DNA from: a virus
Length of the DNA stretch: 64,000 nt
Virus record (IMG/VR): IMGVR_UViG_3300046665_000434
Span: 90,262-154,261 of that record
Reading direction: 5' to 3' (one strand)
Numbering within the stretch: position 1 is the first letter of the stretch; the number at the start of each line of letters is the position of its first letter. The notes beneath the pieces were generated by a model. That model was not told where the DNA came from. It was given only the letters and a program-made list of their open reading frames with translations, and ran no database searches. Made by a program: the position numbers and the translations under genes. Shown here piece after piece: positions 16,386-24,811 of this stretch.

Positions 16386-17321
16386 TTACCTGTTGTAATG
16401 AAGATAGATTTTACCGGTGAACCAACTATCGGCCGCGGCGTTGAGAACGATCAGCTGGTTGTAGTCCGTGGAGTTGGCTTCTGGATAATTGGCGTTTGGC
16501 AATGCCACGTTGTTCCAATTGATGTTACACGTACCGCCGTCGGTAGACGCTGCACTATTGTTCCAGTTAGTTCGACCGGTGTTAGCATTCAACCAATCGA
16601 GTATCTGGATAAACGGTCCGGTTGCCTGCCCTGCCGGAGAATACCACGGATTCGGGATGGTTGCGAACACCGCTTTAAGTGCAGACGCATCAAGACCATA
16701 AGTCTGAAATTGTCCAAGCGGCTTCTTACCGACCAGAGTCAGGCTACCATCAGGGAATACACGCCCCGCCAGCACTTGCTTAGCATCAGGGATCAGATCC
16801 GTGATCTTAGGCTTGGCAGCAATCCAACGCACAGCGAACGTGCCGATGTATCCGACACTCGTCTCTTTCGCGGTAACTGTCAGTGTTTGAGAAGGACGGC
16901 CTTTGATCAACGGATCGCTAGTCGAAATGGTGAACTGGATGTTGTTGAAGTCATCCGTGGTAAACGCTGTGCCATTCTGACTGTTGATATCCGCCAGAAG
17001 CTGGTACAGCGTAAACGTGTTCTGCGCAGCGCCGTTAGGCACTACCGGACTTGGCTTCATCACGGTCAGCGGGTTACCGCGGAACAGGACAGCCAAGTCG
17101 ATACGACGATAGCGAATTGGCTTGCTGTTGATCCAGGTGGTGTGCGTACCAGGACCTACTGTCAGCGCACTGTTAAGAGTCGGCTTGGACGAGACGCTAA
17201 CTTTGGTCACAGGCCCCAACCGACAGTTGTCCTTAGACACTGGTGTCGGAAGAGAACCCGAGTTGTTAGCGTTGATCAAATCCAACACCAGACTGGTTGA
17301 ATCTTCGGTGATGATCGGCAT
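16386..17321 (-). CDS. Virion protein: repeated domain + HYN domain
   Basis: 311 residues. Residues ~1-190 are the repeated domain (YRRIDL at 71; QLLADINSQNGTAFTTDDFNN; SVGYIGTFAVRW). Residues ~200-311 form the HYN domain, which ends FTGKIYLHYNR and includes LDWLNANTGRTNWNN and NYPEANSTDYNQ, closely resembling the end of the 10942-12780 product. The arrangement matches the three genes upstream (17327, 18124, 18968). Confidence 0.65.
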   Translation of the reverse strand: MPIITEDSTSLVLDLINANNSGSLPTPVSKDNCRLGPVTKVSVSSKPTLNSALTVGPGTHTTWINSKPIRYRRIDLAVLFRGNPLTVMKPSPVVPNGAAQNTFTLYQLLADINSQNGTAFTTDDFNNIQFTISTSDPLIKGRPSQTLTVTAKETSVGYIGTFAVRWIAAKPKITDLIPDAKQVLAGRVFPDGSLTLVGKKPLGQFQTYGLDASALKAVFATIPNPWYSPAGQATGPFIQILDWLNANTGRTNWNNSAASTDGGTCNINWNNVALPNANYPEANSTDYNQLIVLNAAADSWFTGKIYLHYNR

Positions 17322-17326
17322 GGTGA

Positions 17327-18121
17327 CTAGACCTTATCGAAGGTGTTGTAGTGGAAATACAAATCCCCCGACATTCCTGAGGACTGGATCGCACTTTGGA
17401 TAACCACCCGATCGAACGCCTGATTGCTATCAGGGATTGCCGAGGTAGCGTTATCGCTGCACGGACCTTTAGTCCATGGTGGAATTTCCAATGCGCCGCA
17501 GGCAGTGGAGAACGCTGCGTAGTCCTTGTACGTCCCGGTTGCGATATCCGGCAGCATCGAATCACGCAGAGAAGTGAAGTCCTTACCCCACGTCAATACA
17601 CGCGCCGATTTCTTGCCGAGCTTCGGATCAGTCGGATGGGTCAGTACCGGCAGATACCGCAGACCAACGATGCTGTCGAGCAGAGTCCTGCCGTACATGA
17701 ACTCAACATCAAACGATCCCAACCAGCCGAGACTTTCAGGTTTTGCTGTCAGAGTCAGTGATGCTGTTTCGTTCAACTGAAGAGTCGGAGGAGTAAAGTC
17801 CTCCAGATCCTCAACCGACAGGAACATCTGAAACGTCGCATTGAGCAACGAGATGATCGATTCCTTGGTGAACGGTTCGGTACTACGCACCTGAGCATCG
17901 GGGGCGATGTCTGCAAGTACGATACGCTTATACAGCACATCGACTTGGTTGATGTACGTACGACCAGGAACCGCCAGCACTGTTACACGGGTGTTGTAAT
18001 CATCCCCAGTTTCAGCCGTCGGTACATCGAACGTCACGTTGAGCGTGTTCAAAGGGCGCAGTGGCGTGTTAGCCAGGTTGATCTCTTTGAGCAGTTCGGT
18101 TTGACTGAGAGTGGTCGCCAT
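17327..18121 (-). CDS. Virion protein: repeated domain + HYN domain
   Basis: 264 residues. Repeated domain with YKRIVL near residue 65, 'ESIISLLNATFQMFLSVEDLED' and 'SLGWLGSFDVEFMYG'. The C-terminal block contains 'RVLTWGKDFTSLRDSMLPDI' and ends GMSGDLYFHYNTFDKV. Related blocks with TWG/SYW/SWG before F occur in 18124-18957 and 18968-19765, showing these three are closest paralogues. Five nt separate it from the next gene downstream. Confidence 0.65.
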   Translation of the reverse strand: MATTLSQTELLKEINLANTPLRPLNTLNVTFDVPTAETGDDYNTRVTVLAVPGRTYINQVDVLYKRIVLADIAPDAQVRSTEPFTKESIISLLNATFQMFLSVEDLEDFTPPTLQLNETASLTLTAKPESLGWLGSFDVEFMYGRTLLDSIVGLRYLPVLTHPTDPKLGKKSARVLTWGKDFTSLRDSMLPDIATGTYKDYAAFSTACGALEIPPWTKGPCSDNATSAIPDSNQAFDRVVIQSAIQSSGMSGDLYFHYNTFDKV

Positions 18122-18123
18122 GA

Positions 18124-18957
18124 TCAGTCCTCAACAGGTGCGTTAAAGTGCAGGCACAAGTCCCCGGTGAGTCCCAGAGAGGCAGTGGCAGACAATGTAA
18201 CCACGATACCGAACTGGTAGGCCGGGTTCAGACGAGGGTGACCGGAAGCCGCTCCCACGTAAGCCACGGTAGCCCCGTCCAGAGAATAACGACCGTTACC
18301 CGTCACGATCCACGAATCACCTGTGTTAGCCGCAAGAGCAGCCTGCAACAAAGTGAACCGATCAGCACCGTCTACGGTCACTGCATGCAGACCGGTGTAT
18401 TGGTCAGACATGTCGCGCCAGTAAGAGTAGAACACCGCGAATGGTTTCGTGGTATCCGTCTCTGGGTAGTAAAGGCCTGGAAGATCAGTGTTAGTGATCG
18501 AGGTGGTCAGATCGTAACCGCCCGCAGTGACGGTAAAGGTGACTTGGCCTACCCAACCCAGGCTACCTTCGGCAGCTACGAGGGTGACATCGCCAGCACC
18601 GTTGGTCAGGTTGACTGGAGAGGTGACTACGTCGGATAGCAGAAAGCCAGTACCGTACAACTGGTTCAGACGCTGAGCGAATTTCCAAGTGTCGGTGATA
18701 CCGCTGGCCAGAAGACCGGGTTTGGTCAGAGTCACCAGATCTGCCAGATTGCGACGCTTGTAGCGAATGGTCACAGCGCCATCGTAGGTACTGTTGACGT
18801 CCTTACTGGTGATGGTAAGGCTGGTGTTCGTGCCGGAAGCATCTGGAGTTACAACCGTCGGAGCACTGTACGTGTATTGCTCACGGATCAGTTGTACCAG
18901 ACTGGTGGTATTGATAGAGCCCAGGATGTCCGTGATCGGATCTTTATACAACGACAT
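18124..18957 (-). CDS. Virion protein: repeated domain + HYN-like domain
   Basis: 277 residues. Repeated domain: 'LVQLIREQYTYSAPTVVTPDASGTNTSLTI', YKRRNL near 68, 'RLNQLYGTGFLLSDVV', 'SLGWVGQVTFTV'. The C-terminal block ends GLTGDLCLHFNAPVED, an HFN variant of HYN. It starts 2 nt after its downstream neighbour's start region and is tightly packed in the run, indicating a single polycistronic message. Confidence 0.65.
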   Translation of the reverse strand: MSLYKDPITDILGSINTTSLVQLIREQYTYSAPTVVTPDASGTNTSLTITSKDVNSTYDGAVTIRYKRRNLADLVTLTKPGLLASGITDTWKFAQRLNQLYGTGFLLSDVVTSPVNLTNGAGDVTLVAAEGSLGWVGQVTFTVTAGGYDLTTSITNTDLPGLYYPETDTTKPFAVFYSYWRDMSDQYTGLHAVTVDGADRFTLLQAALAANTGDSWIVTGNGRYSLDGATVAYVGAASGHPRLNPAYQFGIVVTLSATASLGLTGDLCLHFNAPVED

Positions 18958-18967
18958 AGTGACAACC

Positions 18968-19765
18968 TCAAGCCCGGTTATAGTGAATGTAAGCCGTTCC
19001 GTGGTACGTAGCCGATGACACAGCTTTCTGAACGACCACGTTAGTGAAGGCCTGGTTGGCTTCAGGGACGTCCTTGGTCAGGTAGTCGAAGGTCGTGCCA
19101 GGCAACGGTCCCGGATAGTTAGGGAAGCCGTTTTCAGCCATCATGCCTTGGATATATTCCCACTCAACCCAATAACCGTAACGGGTCAGGAAGTGAGCCT
19201 GATAGTCCGAGAAATCAATCCCCCAAGACAAAAGATCGATACATTTCAGAGTCGCATCCGGAGTTTGTGGATGGACCAGCACTGGAAGTTCGGTAGTCGT
19301 CACTGCCGTAGCCAGCATAGGCCGCAGCCGAGTGAAGCGTACTACAAAGCTGCCGGTATAGCCGAGGCTGTTCTGATCGGCTTTGAGTTCGATGTTGAGC
19401 TGCTCATTACCGCCCAGCCAACTGACACTGGTGTTCACCACGTCATTCGTCGTCAGATTGATGCCGACGGCTTTGTTGATGGCGGGCAAGAGACTCCAGA
19501 CATCCAACTGACCGAGCGCTTTGACGACAGGGCGTACACCGCCAAATGCTTTCGTCAAGTCGATCCGTTGGTATTGGAAGTTGGCAGAGCCTTCGTAGTT
19601 CTGGCTATTCCACATGGCCGTAGTTGGAAGGATGATTTTACCGGTATCCCCTGGTCTCATCTTTCCGAAATACAGATCGGATGCCACCAGCGCAGCAGGT
19701 AGTGTATTCTGAAGATTGATGAGCCGTAGGATCTCATCGATCGGTTTCCCATCGAAAAGCTGCAT
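18968..19765 (-). CDS. Virion protein: repeated domain + HYN domain
   Basis: 265 residues starting at the ATG at 19765, which follows AGGAG by 6 nt; the GTG seven codons upstream has no such signal. Repeated domain with YQRIDL near 65, 'WSLLPAINKAVGINLTTNDVVN', 'SLGYTGSFVVRF'; C-terminal block 'DLLSWGIDFSDYQAHFLTRYGY...VPEANQAFTNVVVQKA' ending TAYIHYNRA. The phrase (V)PEANQAF is shared in the HYN domains of several family members. Confidence 0.65.
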   Translation of the reverse strand: MQLFDGKPIDEILRLINLQNTLPAALVASDLYFGKMRPGDTGKIILPTTAMWNSQNYEGSANFQYQRIDLTKAFGGVRPVVKALGQLDVWSLLPAINKAVGINLTTNDVVNTSVSWLGGNEQLNIELKADQNSLGYTGSFVVRFTRLRPMLATAVTTTELPVLVHPQTPDATLKCIDLLSWGIDFSDYQAHFLTRYGYWVEWEYIQGMMAENGFPNYPGPLPGTTFDYLTKDVPEANQAFTNVVVQKAVSSATYHGTAYIHYNRA

Positions 19766-19804
19766 GGTTTTCTCCTGCGGTGACACGCGTTAACGCAATA
19801 AAGA

Positions 19805-19836
19805 ATGAAGAGACAGGCCGAAACCCGTCTCTTCAT
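19805..19836 (-). terminator. Terminator between family members
   Basis: ATGAAGAGAC (19805-19814) pairs with GTCTCTTCAT (19827-19836); the minus strand then reads into TCTTTATT. It divides the minus run into at least two transcription units. Confidence 0.7.
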
Positions 19837-19859
19837 CCGTTTGACCAGGATACCGGGTA

Positions 19860-20417
19860 TTACGGAGTAACAGGTTTGGCGCGAGGAACCACGGTCAGAC
19901 CATCCAGAGTTTGGTTGGTGATCACGGTTGCCAGGTCGATATCTTCGGCCTTCAGAATGAACGTCAGGCTGCCGCGATATGCCAGGGAATCAGCATCGGC
20001 CACCAGCTGTACAGCGTGTTCTTCGTTCAACTCACCGGTGAACGTCGGCAGAGGGCCGTCGACGATTTCGGAAGGGTCGATGTTGGTCAACAGCTGGGCG
20101 TTGATTTCCGGCAGCATGTCGGCGATGTTCACCGCGTTACCGACAGTGAAGACCAGTTCCATGTCGGTGCCATCAGCCCACTTGGTGTGCTCGGCCAGAT
20201 TTGGACGGTTGTACTGGACAGTCACCGCGCCAGTGTAGCCAGAACCTTCTTTGGCTGTGAAGGTAATGGTGGTGTTCTTCGGCGGATTAGTGCCGGTGGT
20301 TTCGATAGGTAGACCAATGTCGACCAGACCTTCGGTCAGGACTTTGCCATTGGTGATACCGGACGTGTTGACCAGATCGAGCAACAGCGCCTTCGAGGCT
20401 TTAGTGAAATCACTCAT
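19860..20417 (-). CDS. Repeated virion domain, single-domain member
   Basis: 185 residues: 'KALLLDLVNTSGITNGKVLTEGLVDIGLPIETTGTNPPKNTTITFTAKEGSGYTG' opening, YNRPNL near 83, 'IADMLPEINAQLLTNIDPSEIVDGPLP', 'SLAYRGSLTFIL', ending LDGLTVVPRAKPVTP. The ending is shared with the gene upstream (LDGLTYVPREAPSPT), so the two are recent duplicates. Clean single-domain form useful as a reference for the family. Confidence 0.7.
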   Translation of the reverse strand: MSDFTKASKALLLDLVNTSGITNGKVLTEGLVDIGLPIETTGTNPPKNTTITFTAKEGSGYTGAVTVQYNRPNLAEHTKWADGTDMELVFTVGNAVNIADMLPEINAQLLTNIDPSEIVDGPLPTFTGELNEEHAVQLVADADSLAYRGSLTFILKAEDIDLATVITNQTLDGLTVVPRAKPVTP

Positions 20418-20488
20418 GGTAGATAGACTCGCATGGTTACAGTGAGGTGCCGCCAGAAGTGACGGTGTCTATTAGGTAGGCATAGGAT

Positions 20489-21031
20489 TTACGTCGGAGA
20501 AGGGGCTTCTCGTGGAACGTAAGTCAGGCCGTCCAGATCCAGGTTGGTAATGACAGTGCTCAGTTCGATCAGATCAGGTTTGATCGTCACGGTCAACGAA
20601 CCGATGTAGCACAATGAACCCGGTTTCGCAGTGACGGTCACATCGATCGGGGTATCGACATACGGAGGTACGTCACCGTCGGTGTAATCGTCGGAAGTCA
20701 GATTGACGCCGAGACGCTCGTTCAGAGTGACGACCACGTCGGCAATCTTCTTGTAGCTGTTCGGGTTGAGGCTGAGGGTGTTATCCGGAATCGCCAGATA
20801 CACATCGGCAATATCAGTAGTCAGGTCGAGTCGGTCGTAATTGACGTCGACAGTACCCTTGTACTTGGTCGAATCAGGCTTTGCAGTGACGGTCACCTTG
20901 GAGTTCTTGGCTCCGGTAGTTGTCGCCACGTTACTGTAGACCAACTCGGTGTCTTCGATAGTTTTACCGTTGACGCGGTTGATCATGTCAGTAATGACGA
21001 CGTGGGGGACCTTCGTTAGATCATCAGCCAT
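20489..21031 (-). CDS. Repeated virion domain, single-domain member
   Basis: 180 residues: 'VVITDMINRVNGKTIEDTELVYSNVATTTGAKNSKVTVTAK', YDRLDL near 67, 'VVTLNERLGVNLTSDDYTDGDVPPY', 'SLCYIGSLTVTI', ending LDGLTYVPREAPSPT. Closest to the product of 19860-20417. The spacing of 71 nt from the neighbouring gene contains no terminator. Confidence 0.7.
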   Translation of the reverse strand: MADDLTKVPHVVITDMINRVNGKTIEDTELVYSNVATTTGAKNSKVTVTAKPDSTKYKGTVDVNYDRLDLTTDIADVYLAIPDNTLSLNPNSYKKIADVVVTLNERLGVNLTSDDYTDGDVPPYVDTPIDVTVTAKPGSLCYIGSLTVTIKPDLIELSTVITNLDLDGLTYVPREAPSPT

Positions 21032-21092
21032 GATGCAGCTCTCGTGTGGGTTTTAGTTAGGGGCGGTTATATCATCGTGAAGCGCATAGAGC

Positions 21093-21120
21093 CGTATGGA
21101 GAGGTACTCCTCTCCATACG
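21093..21120 (-). terminator. Terminator between family members
   Basis: CGTATGGAGAGG / CCTCTCCATACG, 12-bp stem with 4-nt loop; the minus strand then reads GCTCTATGCGC, again with the TATGC wording. Confidence 0.8.
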
Positions 21121-21127
21121 TTAGGGC

Positions 21128-21664
21128 TTATGCTGGCGGGGAGTACGTCAGGCCAGACAGATTCGGAATAGTGATCAGTGTTGCCAGATCCACCAGACTC
21201 CTGGTAACCTTGAGTGTCAGCTGACCCAAGTACACTACCGAGTTCGGCCGCATCACCAAATCAACGCTTACGAAGTCTTCATCATCGCCACTCAATGCAG
21301 GCAATGTTTGTTCGATGATCTTGTCAGCGGTGATGTTGGTGTTCAGACGTTCATTCAACTCAGGCAACAGATCAGACAGGACCGTGTACTCGCCTTTATC
21401 GAACGTCAGGATAGACGGCGCATTAGGCGGTATGAAGTCTATCAACCGTACGCGGTTATAATAGAACGAGGTGCTGTCCCGAAAGCCTAAGCCTGGGATA
21501 GCAGTCGCCATGATCACCGTGTTGCGATTCACAGTCGGAAGCGGATTGAACGTGGTCGGCGTACCGAAGGTTACCTGCGCAGAACTTAGGGGTTTGTTGC
21601 CATTGTCGTTACGGATGAGGTCGATGAGAACATCCACCTCACTTCGTGTGTAATCGATATCCAT
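21128..21664 (-). CDS. Repeated virion domain, single-domain member
   Basis: 178 residues from the ATG at 21664; the longer frame upstream would overlap the neighbouring gene and has no start signal. Repeated domain: 'VDVLIDLIRNDNGNKPLSSAQVTFGTPTTF', YNRVRL near 63, 'LSDLLPELNERLNTNITADKIIE', 'SVVYLGQLTLKV', ending LSGLTYSPPA. Closely related to 19860 and 20489 products. Confidence 0.65.
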   Translation of the reverse strand: MDIDYTRSEVDVLIDLIRNDNGNKPLSSAQVTFGTPTTFNPLPTVNRNTVIMATAIPGLGFRDSTSFYYNRVRLIDFIPPNAPSILTFDKGEYTVLSDLLPELNERLNTNITADKIIEQTLPALSGDDEDFVSVDLVMRPNSVVYLGQLTLKVTRSLVDLATLITIPNLSGLTYSPPA

Positions 21665-21701
21665 ACACGCATACTCAGCTGAAGGGCATATAGGAAGAGG
21701 T

Positions 21702-22298
21702 CTACGCCGGGTCGAATGCGGAGAGGTTGGTGACAGGCGCGAGGTTCGCAAAATCTCTGGCTACCAACTCATCATAATTGCCGCCATCAGTCGGCTCGGT
21801 CGCCCCAGGCGCTGTAAGGCCATTCAGGACGTTGTTAGGGAATTGGGCTGCCAACGATAGCGAACCTTCCACAACGTTGATCTGAAGCGTCCCTATCCAG
21901 ACGTAGGACTGATCGATAGGTGTGATCGTTGCAACACTTCCATCGAAGGTATAAGTCTTGACCTCTTCATAACCCAAGGGTAGGTTGTACTTAGTGCGCA
22001 GAGCGTACATGATGGAGGCGTAAGTAGGCTCGCCGTCGAGTTCGACAGTTACGTCATCGACACCGATTTCATGAAACGCTTCAGTGAGGTCATGGCGTTT
22101 GTAATAGTAGACTTGGGAGCCTTCTATCTGTGTGCCAAACGCGGTGCCCATCACGGCGGTGTTCATGCCATCATCAAACACTCCAGGATATAACTCCGTA
22201 AACCTGAGGTTGGAAGCATCTAGAAAGACGCCGTATTCCTCAAGTATTGCGCTATTCGTTGTACGAATCATGTCGTACAGTAGTTCAACACCTGCCAT
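21702..22298 (-). CDS. Repeated virion domain, first gene of the run
   Basis: 198 residues: starting helix (VELLYDMIRTTNSAILEEYG), YKRHDL near 68, 'SIMYALRTKYNLPLGYEEVK', 'SYVWIGTLQINV', then LNGLTAPGATEPTDGG and a tail FANLAPVTNLSAFDPA. The tail is shared with the plus-strand member at 10353-10877, at the other end of the array. It is divergent from the plus-strand operon starting at 22410, with 111 nt between. Confidence 0.65.
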   Translation of the reverse strand: MAGVELLYDMIRTTNSAILEEYGVFLDASNLRFTELYPGVFDDGMNTAVMGTAFGTQIEGSQVYYYKRHDLTEAFHEIGVDDVTVELDGEPTYASIMYALRTKYNLPLGYEEVKTYTFDGSVATITPIDQSYVWIGTLQINVVEGSLSLAAQFPNNVLNGLTAPGATEPTDGGNYDELVARDFANLAPVTNLSAFDPA

Positions 22299-22340
22299 AT
22301 CGACACCTGTTCTGTGGGCTGATCCCTACATTATTCGTTA

Positions 22341-22369
22341 TTCATTGAAAACATTTACAGTCATACATA
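22341..22369 (+). promoter_or_regulatory. Promoter-like element shared with 5750-5778
   Basis: Core TACAGTCATACATA (22356-22369); 25 of 29 positions equal the element at 5750-5778. It lies 23 nt before the first hairpin ribosome-binding site of the second small-gene operon. Confidence 0.6.
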
Positions 22370-22392
22370 GTGAAGGTGAATCCACAACCAGC

Positions 22393-22406
22393 GACCGTAG
22401 GAGGTC
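22393..22406 (+). promoter_or_regulatory. Hairpin ribosome-binding site (GACC/GGTC type)
   Basis: GACCGTAGGAGGTC, 3 nt before ATG 22410. Confidence 0.65.
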
Positions 22407-22409
22407 ATC

Positions 22410-23006
22410 ATGGATTATTCAGCAATCAACCACGTCATCTATCGGATCAAATTGCCGAAAGAGATGTTCGTTATCGGTGGCACATTCGCTGCCGGTCTGA
22501 CGGAACCTAGCCTGGCAAAGGCGATGGGTGGTGGTGGCGAGCAGATTAAACTGTTCGTCTCGTCGAGCAACTTCGAAGTGTTGAAAAACTACACTCCGGA
22601 TGTTCCTCGAGCTGTTCTGACCGTGGAGGACGATCAGATCAGTTTGCGCGATGGACACATGCACATTGTGTTCCATCGGGGACTTCCTCAATCCTGGGTT
22701 AACGAGAGTGGTTACCAGGTCCAACATCCAGTGCCTCTCAAGCACTGGCTCGACACCAACGGCTATGAAAGCTGGGCGGTGTTGATGCAAGACACTCCAT
22801 TCGAAAAACGGATGGAGGGTTGGGTGTTGACGGAGGAGGAGGCTGTATTCAAGGAAGAATGCTCCCGCCATGACTGGTATTCCGATTACTCCGACGACTT
22901 CAGTGTCGTCAAGAACGGAAAGGTAGGACTTAATGTTCTACTGGCCCGTCGGGATGTAATCGGCGGTAAGGCGCGCGAGATCTTCGCGCACTACTCCAAC
23001 CGGTAA
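22410..23006 (+). CDS. Hypothetical protein, first gene of second small-gene operon
   Basis: 198 residues, unrecognised. A glycine-rich stretch (GGTFAAGLTEPSLAKAMGGGGEQ) near residues 23-45 is followed by mixed sequence rich in aromatic and acidic residues (CSRHDWYSDYSDDFSVV). No transmembrane segment. It is preceded by the shared promoter-like element and a hairpin ribosome-binding site, as in the operon at 5818. Function unknown. Confidence 0.7.
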   Translation: MDYSAINHVIYRIKLPKEMFVIGGTFAAGLTEPSLAKAMGGGGEQIKLFVSSSNFEVLKNYTPDVPRAVLTVEDDQISLRDGHMHIVFHRGLPQSWVNESGYQVQHPVPLKHWLDTNGYESWAVLMQDTPFEKRMEGWVLTEEEAVFKEECSRHDWYSDYSDDFSVVKNGKVGLNVLLARRDVIGGKAREIFAHYSNR

Positions 23007-23070
23007 GGTGGGGAAGGAGGGAGTGAAAGCTCCCTCTTATTTTCTAACAGAATCCGAGGACGATAGATCA

Positions 23071-23565
23071 ATGAATATTGATAGTAAATCAAATATTAAG
23101 TTCAGCCGTAATTTACAATTTGTAGGCATCGATCATCCGTGCGTCTACTCTCGACTCCATACTCCGCCGGCGAACAACATTCCGGTGACTCTGGAAATTA
23201 CCGACGACAGGGATGATCAGATATCTGTGAAGGGTGAACTCTGGGTTTCTTTGGATTTCATCGGGGACGATGTGTTAGATTCGGTTGCAGTTAGGCAACG
23301 TATCTACATGTCAGTGCAAAATTTCTTCGGCGCGAGTAAATTTCTCGGCCGGGTAAAAATACGGTACGCTGATCAGCATCAATCTTCCAGTCAGCCTGAC
23401 GACGCAGATGATGAGTTCTGGGACCACCGCAGCACCTACGAGTCCATCGCTCTACTGGCGGCGCAGCTGGCTAAGGTCGATCCTAAAGACTTCCTTAAAA
23501 CGGAAGACTCGAAGATCTTAAATAAAGCGCTCGGCGAACTCTGTTTCCACGCCGCGTTGTCTTAA
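23071..23565 (+). CDS. Hypothetical protein
   Basis: 164 residues, unrecognised; starts at ATG 23071 after CCGAGGA, ten nt upstream, which is a weaker relative of the operon's hairpin sites. The sequence is beta-rich at first (NNIPVTLEITDDRDDQISVKGELWVSL), with an acidic linker (SQPDDADDEFWD) and a helical C-terminus. Soluble by composition. Confidence 0.65.
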   Translation: MNIDSKSNIKFSRNLQFVGIDHPCVYSRLHTPPANNIPVTLEITDDRDDQISVKGELWVSLDFIGDDVLDSVAVRQRIYMSVQNFFGASKFLGRVKIRYADQHQSSSQPDDADDEFWDHRSTYESIALLAAQLAKVDPKDFLKTEDSKILNKALGELCFHAALS

Positions 23566-23575
23566 CTCAATAAAC

Positions 23576-23588
23576 GACCGAGGAGGTC
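23576..23588 (+). promoter_or_regulatory. Hairpin ribosome-binding site (GACC/GGTC type)
   Basis: GACCGAGGAGGTC, 3 nt before ATG 23592. Confidence 0.65.
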
Positions 23589-23591
23589 ACC

Positions 23592-23966
23592 ATGCAACTC
23601 AATAATGACAGCGTCATTCAAATCGCTGATAAGCTTTGGTTCGTTATGGGACCAGACGATAAATGTCGAGAATTCACCAAATCGCTTAGCGGCGCTGAGT
23701 CGATCTACTGCGTGTCCGGTTACTTCGGCGGTTTGTCGTTAGATGTACCGCTTGGCCTGTATCGAGCTATTGGTAATTTCGTGATCGCGGATGTTGTCGA
23801 CGAAGTTGACGCATCGATCCACTTCGCCAACCTCAAGCTGATCAAAAGCATGTTGGGAAATAAGTTGATTGAAAATACAACTACCCGAATGACCGTTGAT
23901 TATCTTTTCGTCAGTCGTGACTGTCCTGTTTTAGAGCGGGGCGAGCCTGGTTTCTATTGTTCTTAA
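23592..23966 (+). CDS. Hypothetical protein
   Basis: 124 residues, unrecognised. Contains four cysteines (KCREF, YCVSG, DCPVL, YCS) without an obvious zinc-binding arrangement, and a beta-rich region IYCVSGYFGGLSLDVPLG. Between two members of the small-gene operon, spaced 26 nt from the first and 17 nt from the next. Function unknown. Confidence 0.65.
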   Translation: MQLNNDSVIQIADKLWFVMGPDDKCREFTKSLSGAESIYCVSGYFGGLSLDVPLGLYRAIGNFVIADVVDEVDASIHFANLKLIKSMLGNKLIENTTTRMTVDYLFVSRDCPVLERGEPGFYCS

Positions 23967-23967
23967 C

Positions 23968-23980
23968 GTCCGAGGAGGAC
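23968..23980 (+). promoter_or_regulatory. Hairpin ribosome-binding site (GTCC/GGAC type)
   Basis: GTCCGAGGAGGAC before ATG 23984. Together with 5803-5815 this is the compensatory variant of the stem. Confidence 0.65.
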
Positions 23981-23983
23981 ATG

Positions 23984-24811
23984 ATGAAAAAGTCACAACG
24001 CAACAAACCCAATGCTTCTCAAGGTACACCATGTCTCGTCATCTTTGACGAGTTTGCTAAACTACAGGCGAAGATTGCTGCCTTCCAACCGAAATACATT
24101 GTGGCGTATGAACTGCTGAGCTTCTTGCCGCACAGCTTGATCGAGCGTATCCACAACGAATGTAAGGGAAATGATCTCGCTCACCAGCCTGATCATGTCT
24201 TCGGTGTTGTCCGTCAGGTGGATCGGATTCTCACTACCTTTCCACAATACGAGCATTATCGCAAGGTGTTGCTCGGCGCGGCGCTGCTCCACGATGTCAA
24301 GTGTCACGTCAACCGTGATATCCATCACGTCCTGGCTGCGCAGTCTGTCGATGCGTACTACGGCAACATCGGCGTCTACGATATCCATGAGCTGGAGTTG
24401 ATCAAACTCTGCATCCTGGAACATCGTGCGTCGTTTAAAGGCGTACGTACTGGCCCGATTACTGAGATCATGGCTGCTGCTGATCGAGGTATTCCTGACG
24501 TGATGCGCTTCTTGCAGCGCGCTGTGTTGTTTCGCATCAGTAACGAGGGGATCACTCCCGATAACGTTACCGATGTAATCATTGAGCGACAGGTCAATAG
24601 TGCTGTCGAGCACTTGATCGATAAGTACGGTTCAAACGGGTACGCTTGGAAAAATGAATCCAAGTTCACGACCTGGGTAATGCGTGATCACATCGCCTCG
24701 TTTATCGAGACGCTTACGGACTTTACGCCTGAGGTTATCGCTAGCGGTATTCAGCGGTATCCCGGTTGGCTTAAAGAAGCCTATAAACCCACACACGAGA
24801 CTCCATCATGA
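23984..24811 (+). CDS. HD-domain phosphohydrolase
   Basis: 275 residues. The HD-superfamily metal ligands are visible in order: His71 (PDHVFGVV), His103-Asp104 (ALLHDVKCHV), further His at 114/115 (DIHHVLAA) and 147 (ILEHRAS), and Asp167 (MAAADRG). HD proteins remove phosphate from nucleotides, cyclic nucleotides or signalling molecules; the substrate here is unknown. ATG 23984 is chosen over the adjoining ATG 23981 because the other genes of the operon leave about 5 nt after GGAGG. Its stop overlaps the start of the next gene (ATGA), so the two are translationally coupled. Confidence 0.75.
   Translation: MKKSQRNKPNASQGTPCLVIFDEFAKLQAKIAAFQPKYIVAYELLSFLPHSLIERIHNECKGNDLAHQPDHVFGVVRQVDRILTTFPQYEHYRKVLLGAALLHDVKCHVNRDIHHVLAAQSVDAYYGNIGVYDIHELELIKLCILEHRASFKGVRTGPITEIMAAADRGIPDVMRFLQRAVLFRISNEGITPDNVTDVIIERQVNSAVEHLIDKYGSNGYAWKNESKFTTWVMRDHIASFIETLTDFTPEVIASGIQRYPGWLKEAYKPTHETPS

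Noticed and set aside
10942-22298. Tandem array considered as a diversity-generating retroelement target or CRISPR-like array
   Set aside because: The repeated units are whole protein domains with diverged DNA, not short exact repeats, and no reverse transcriptase gene is present in the window.
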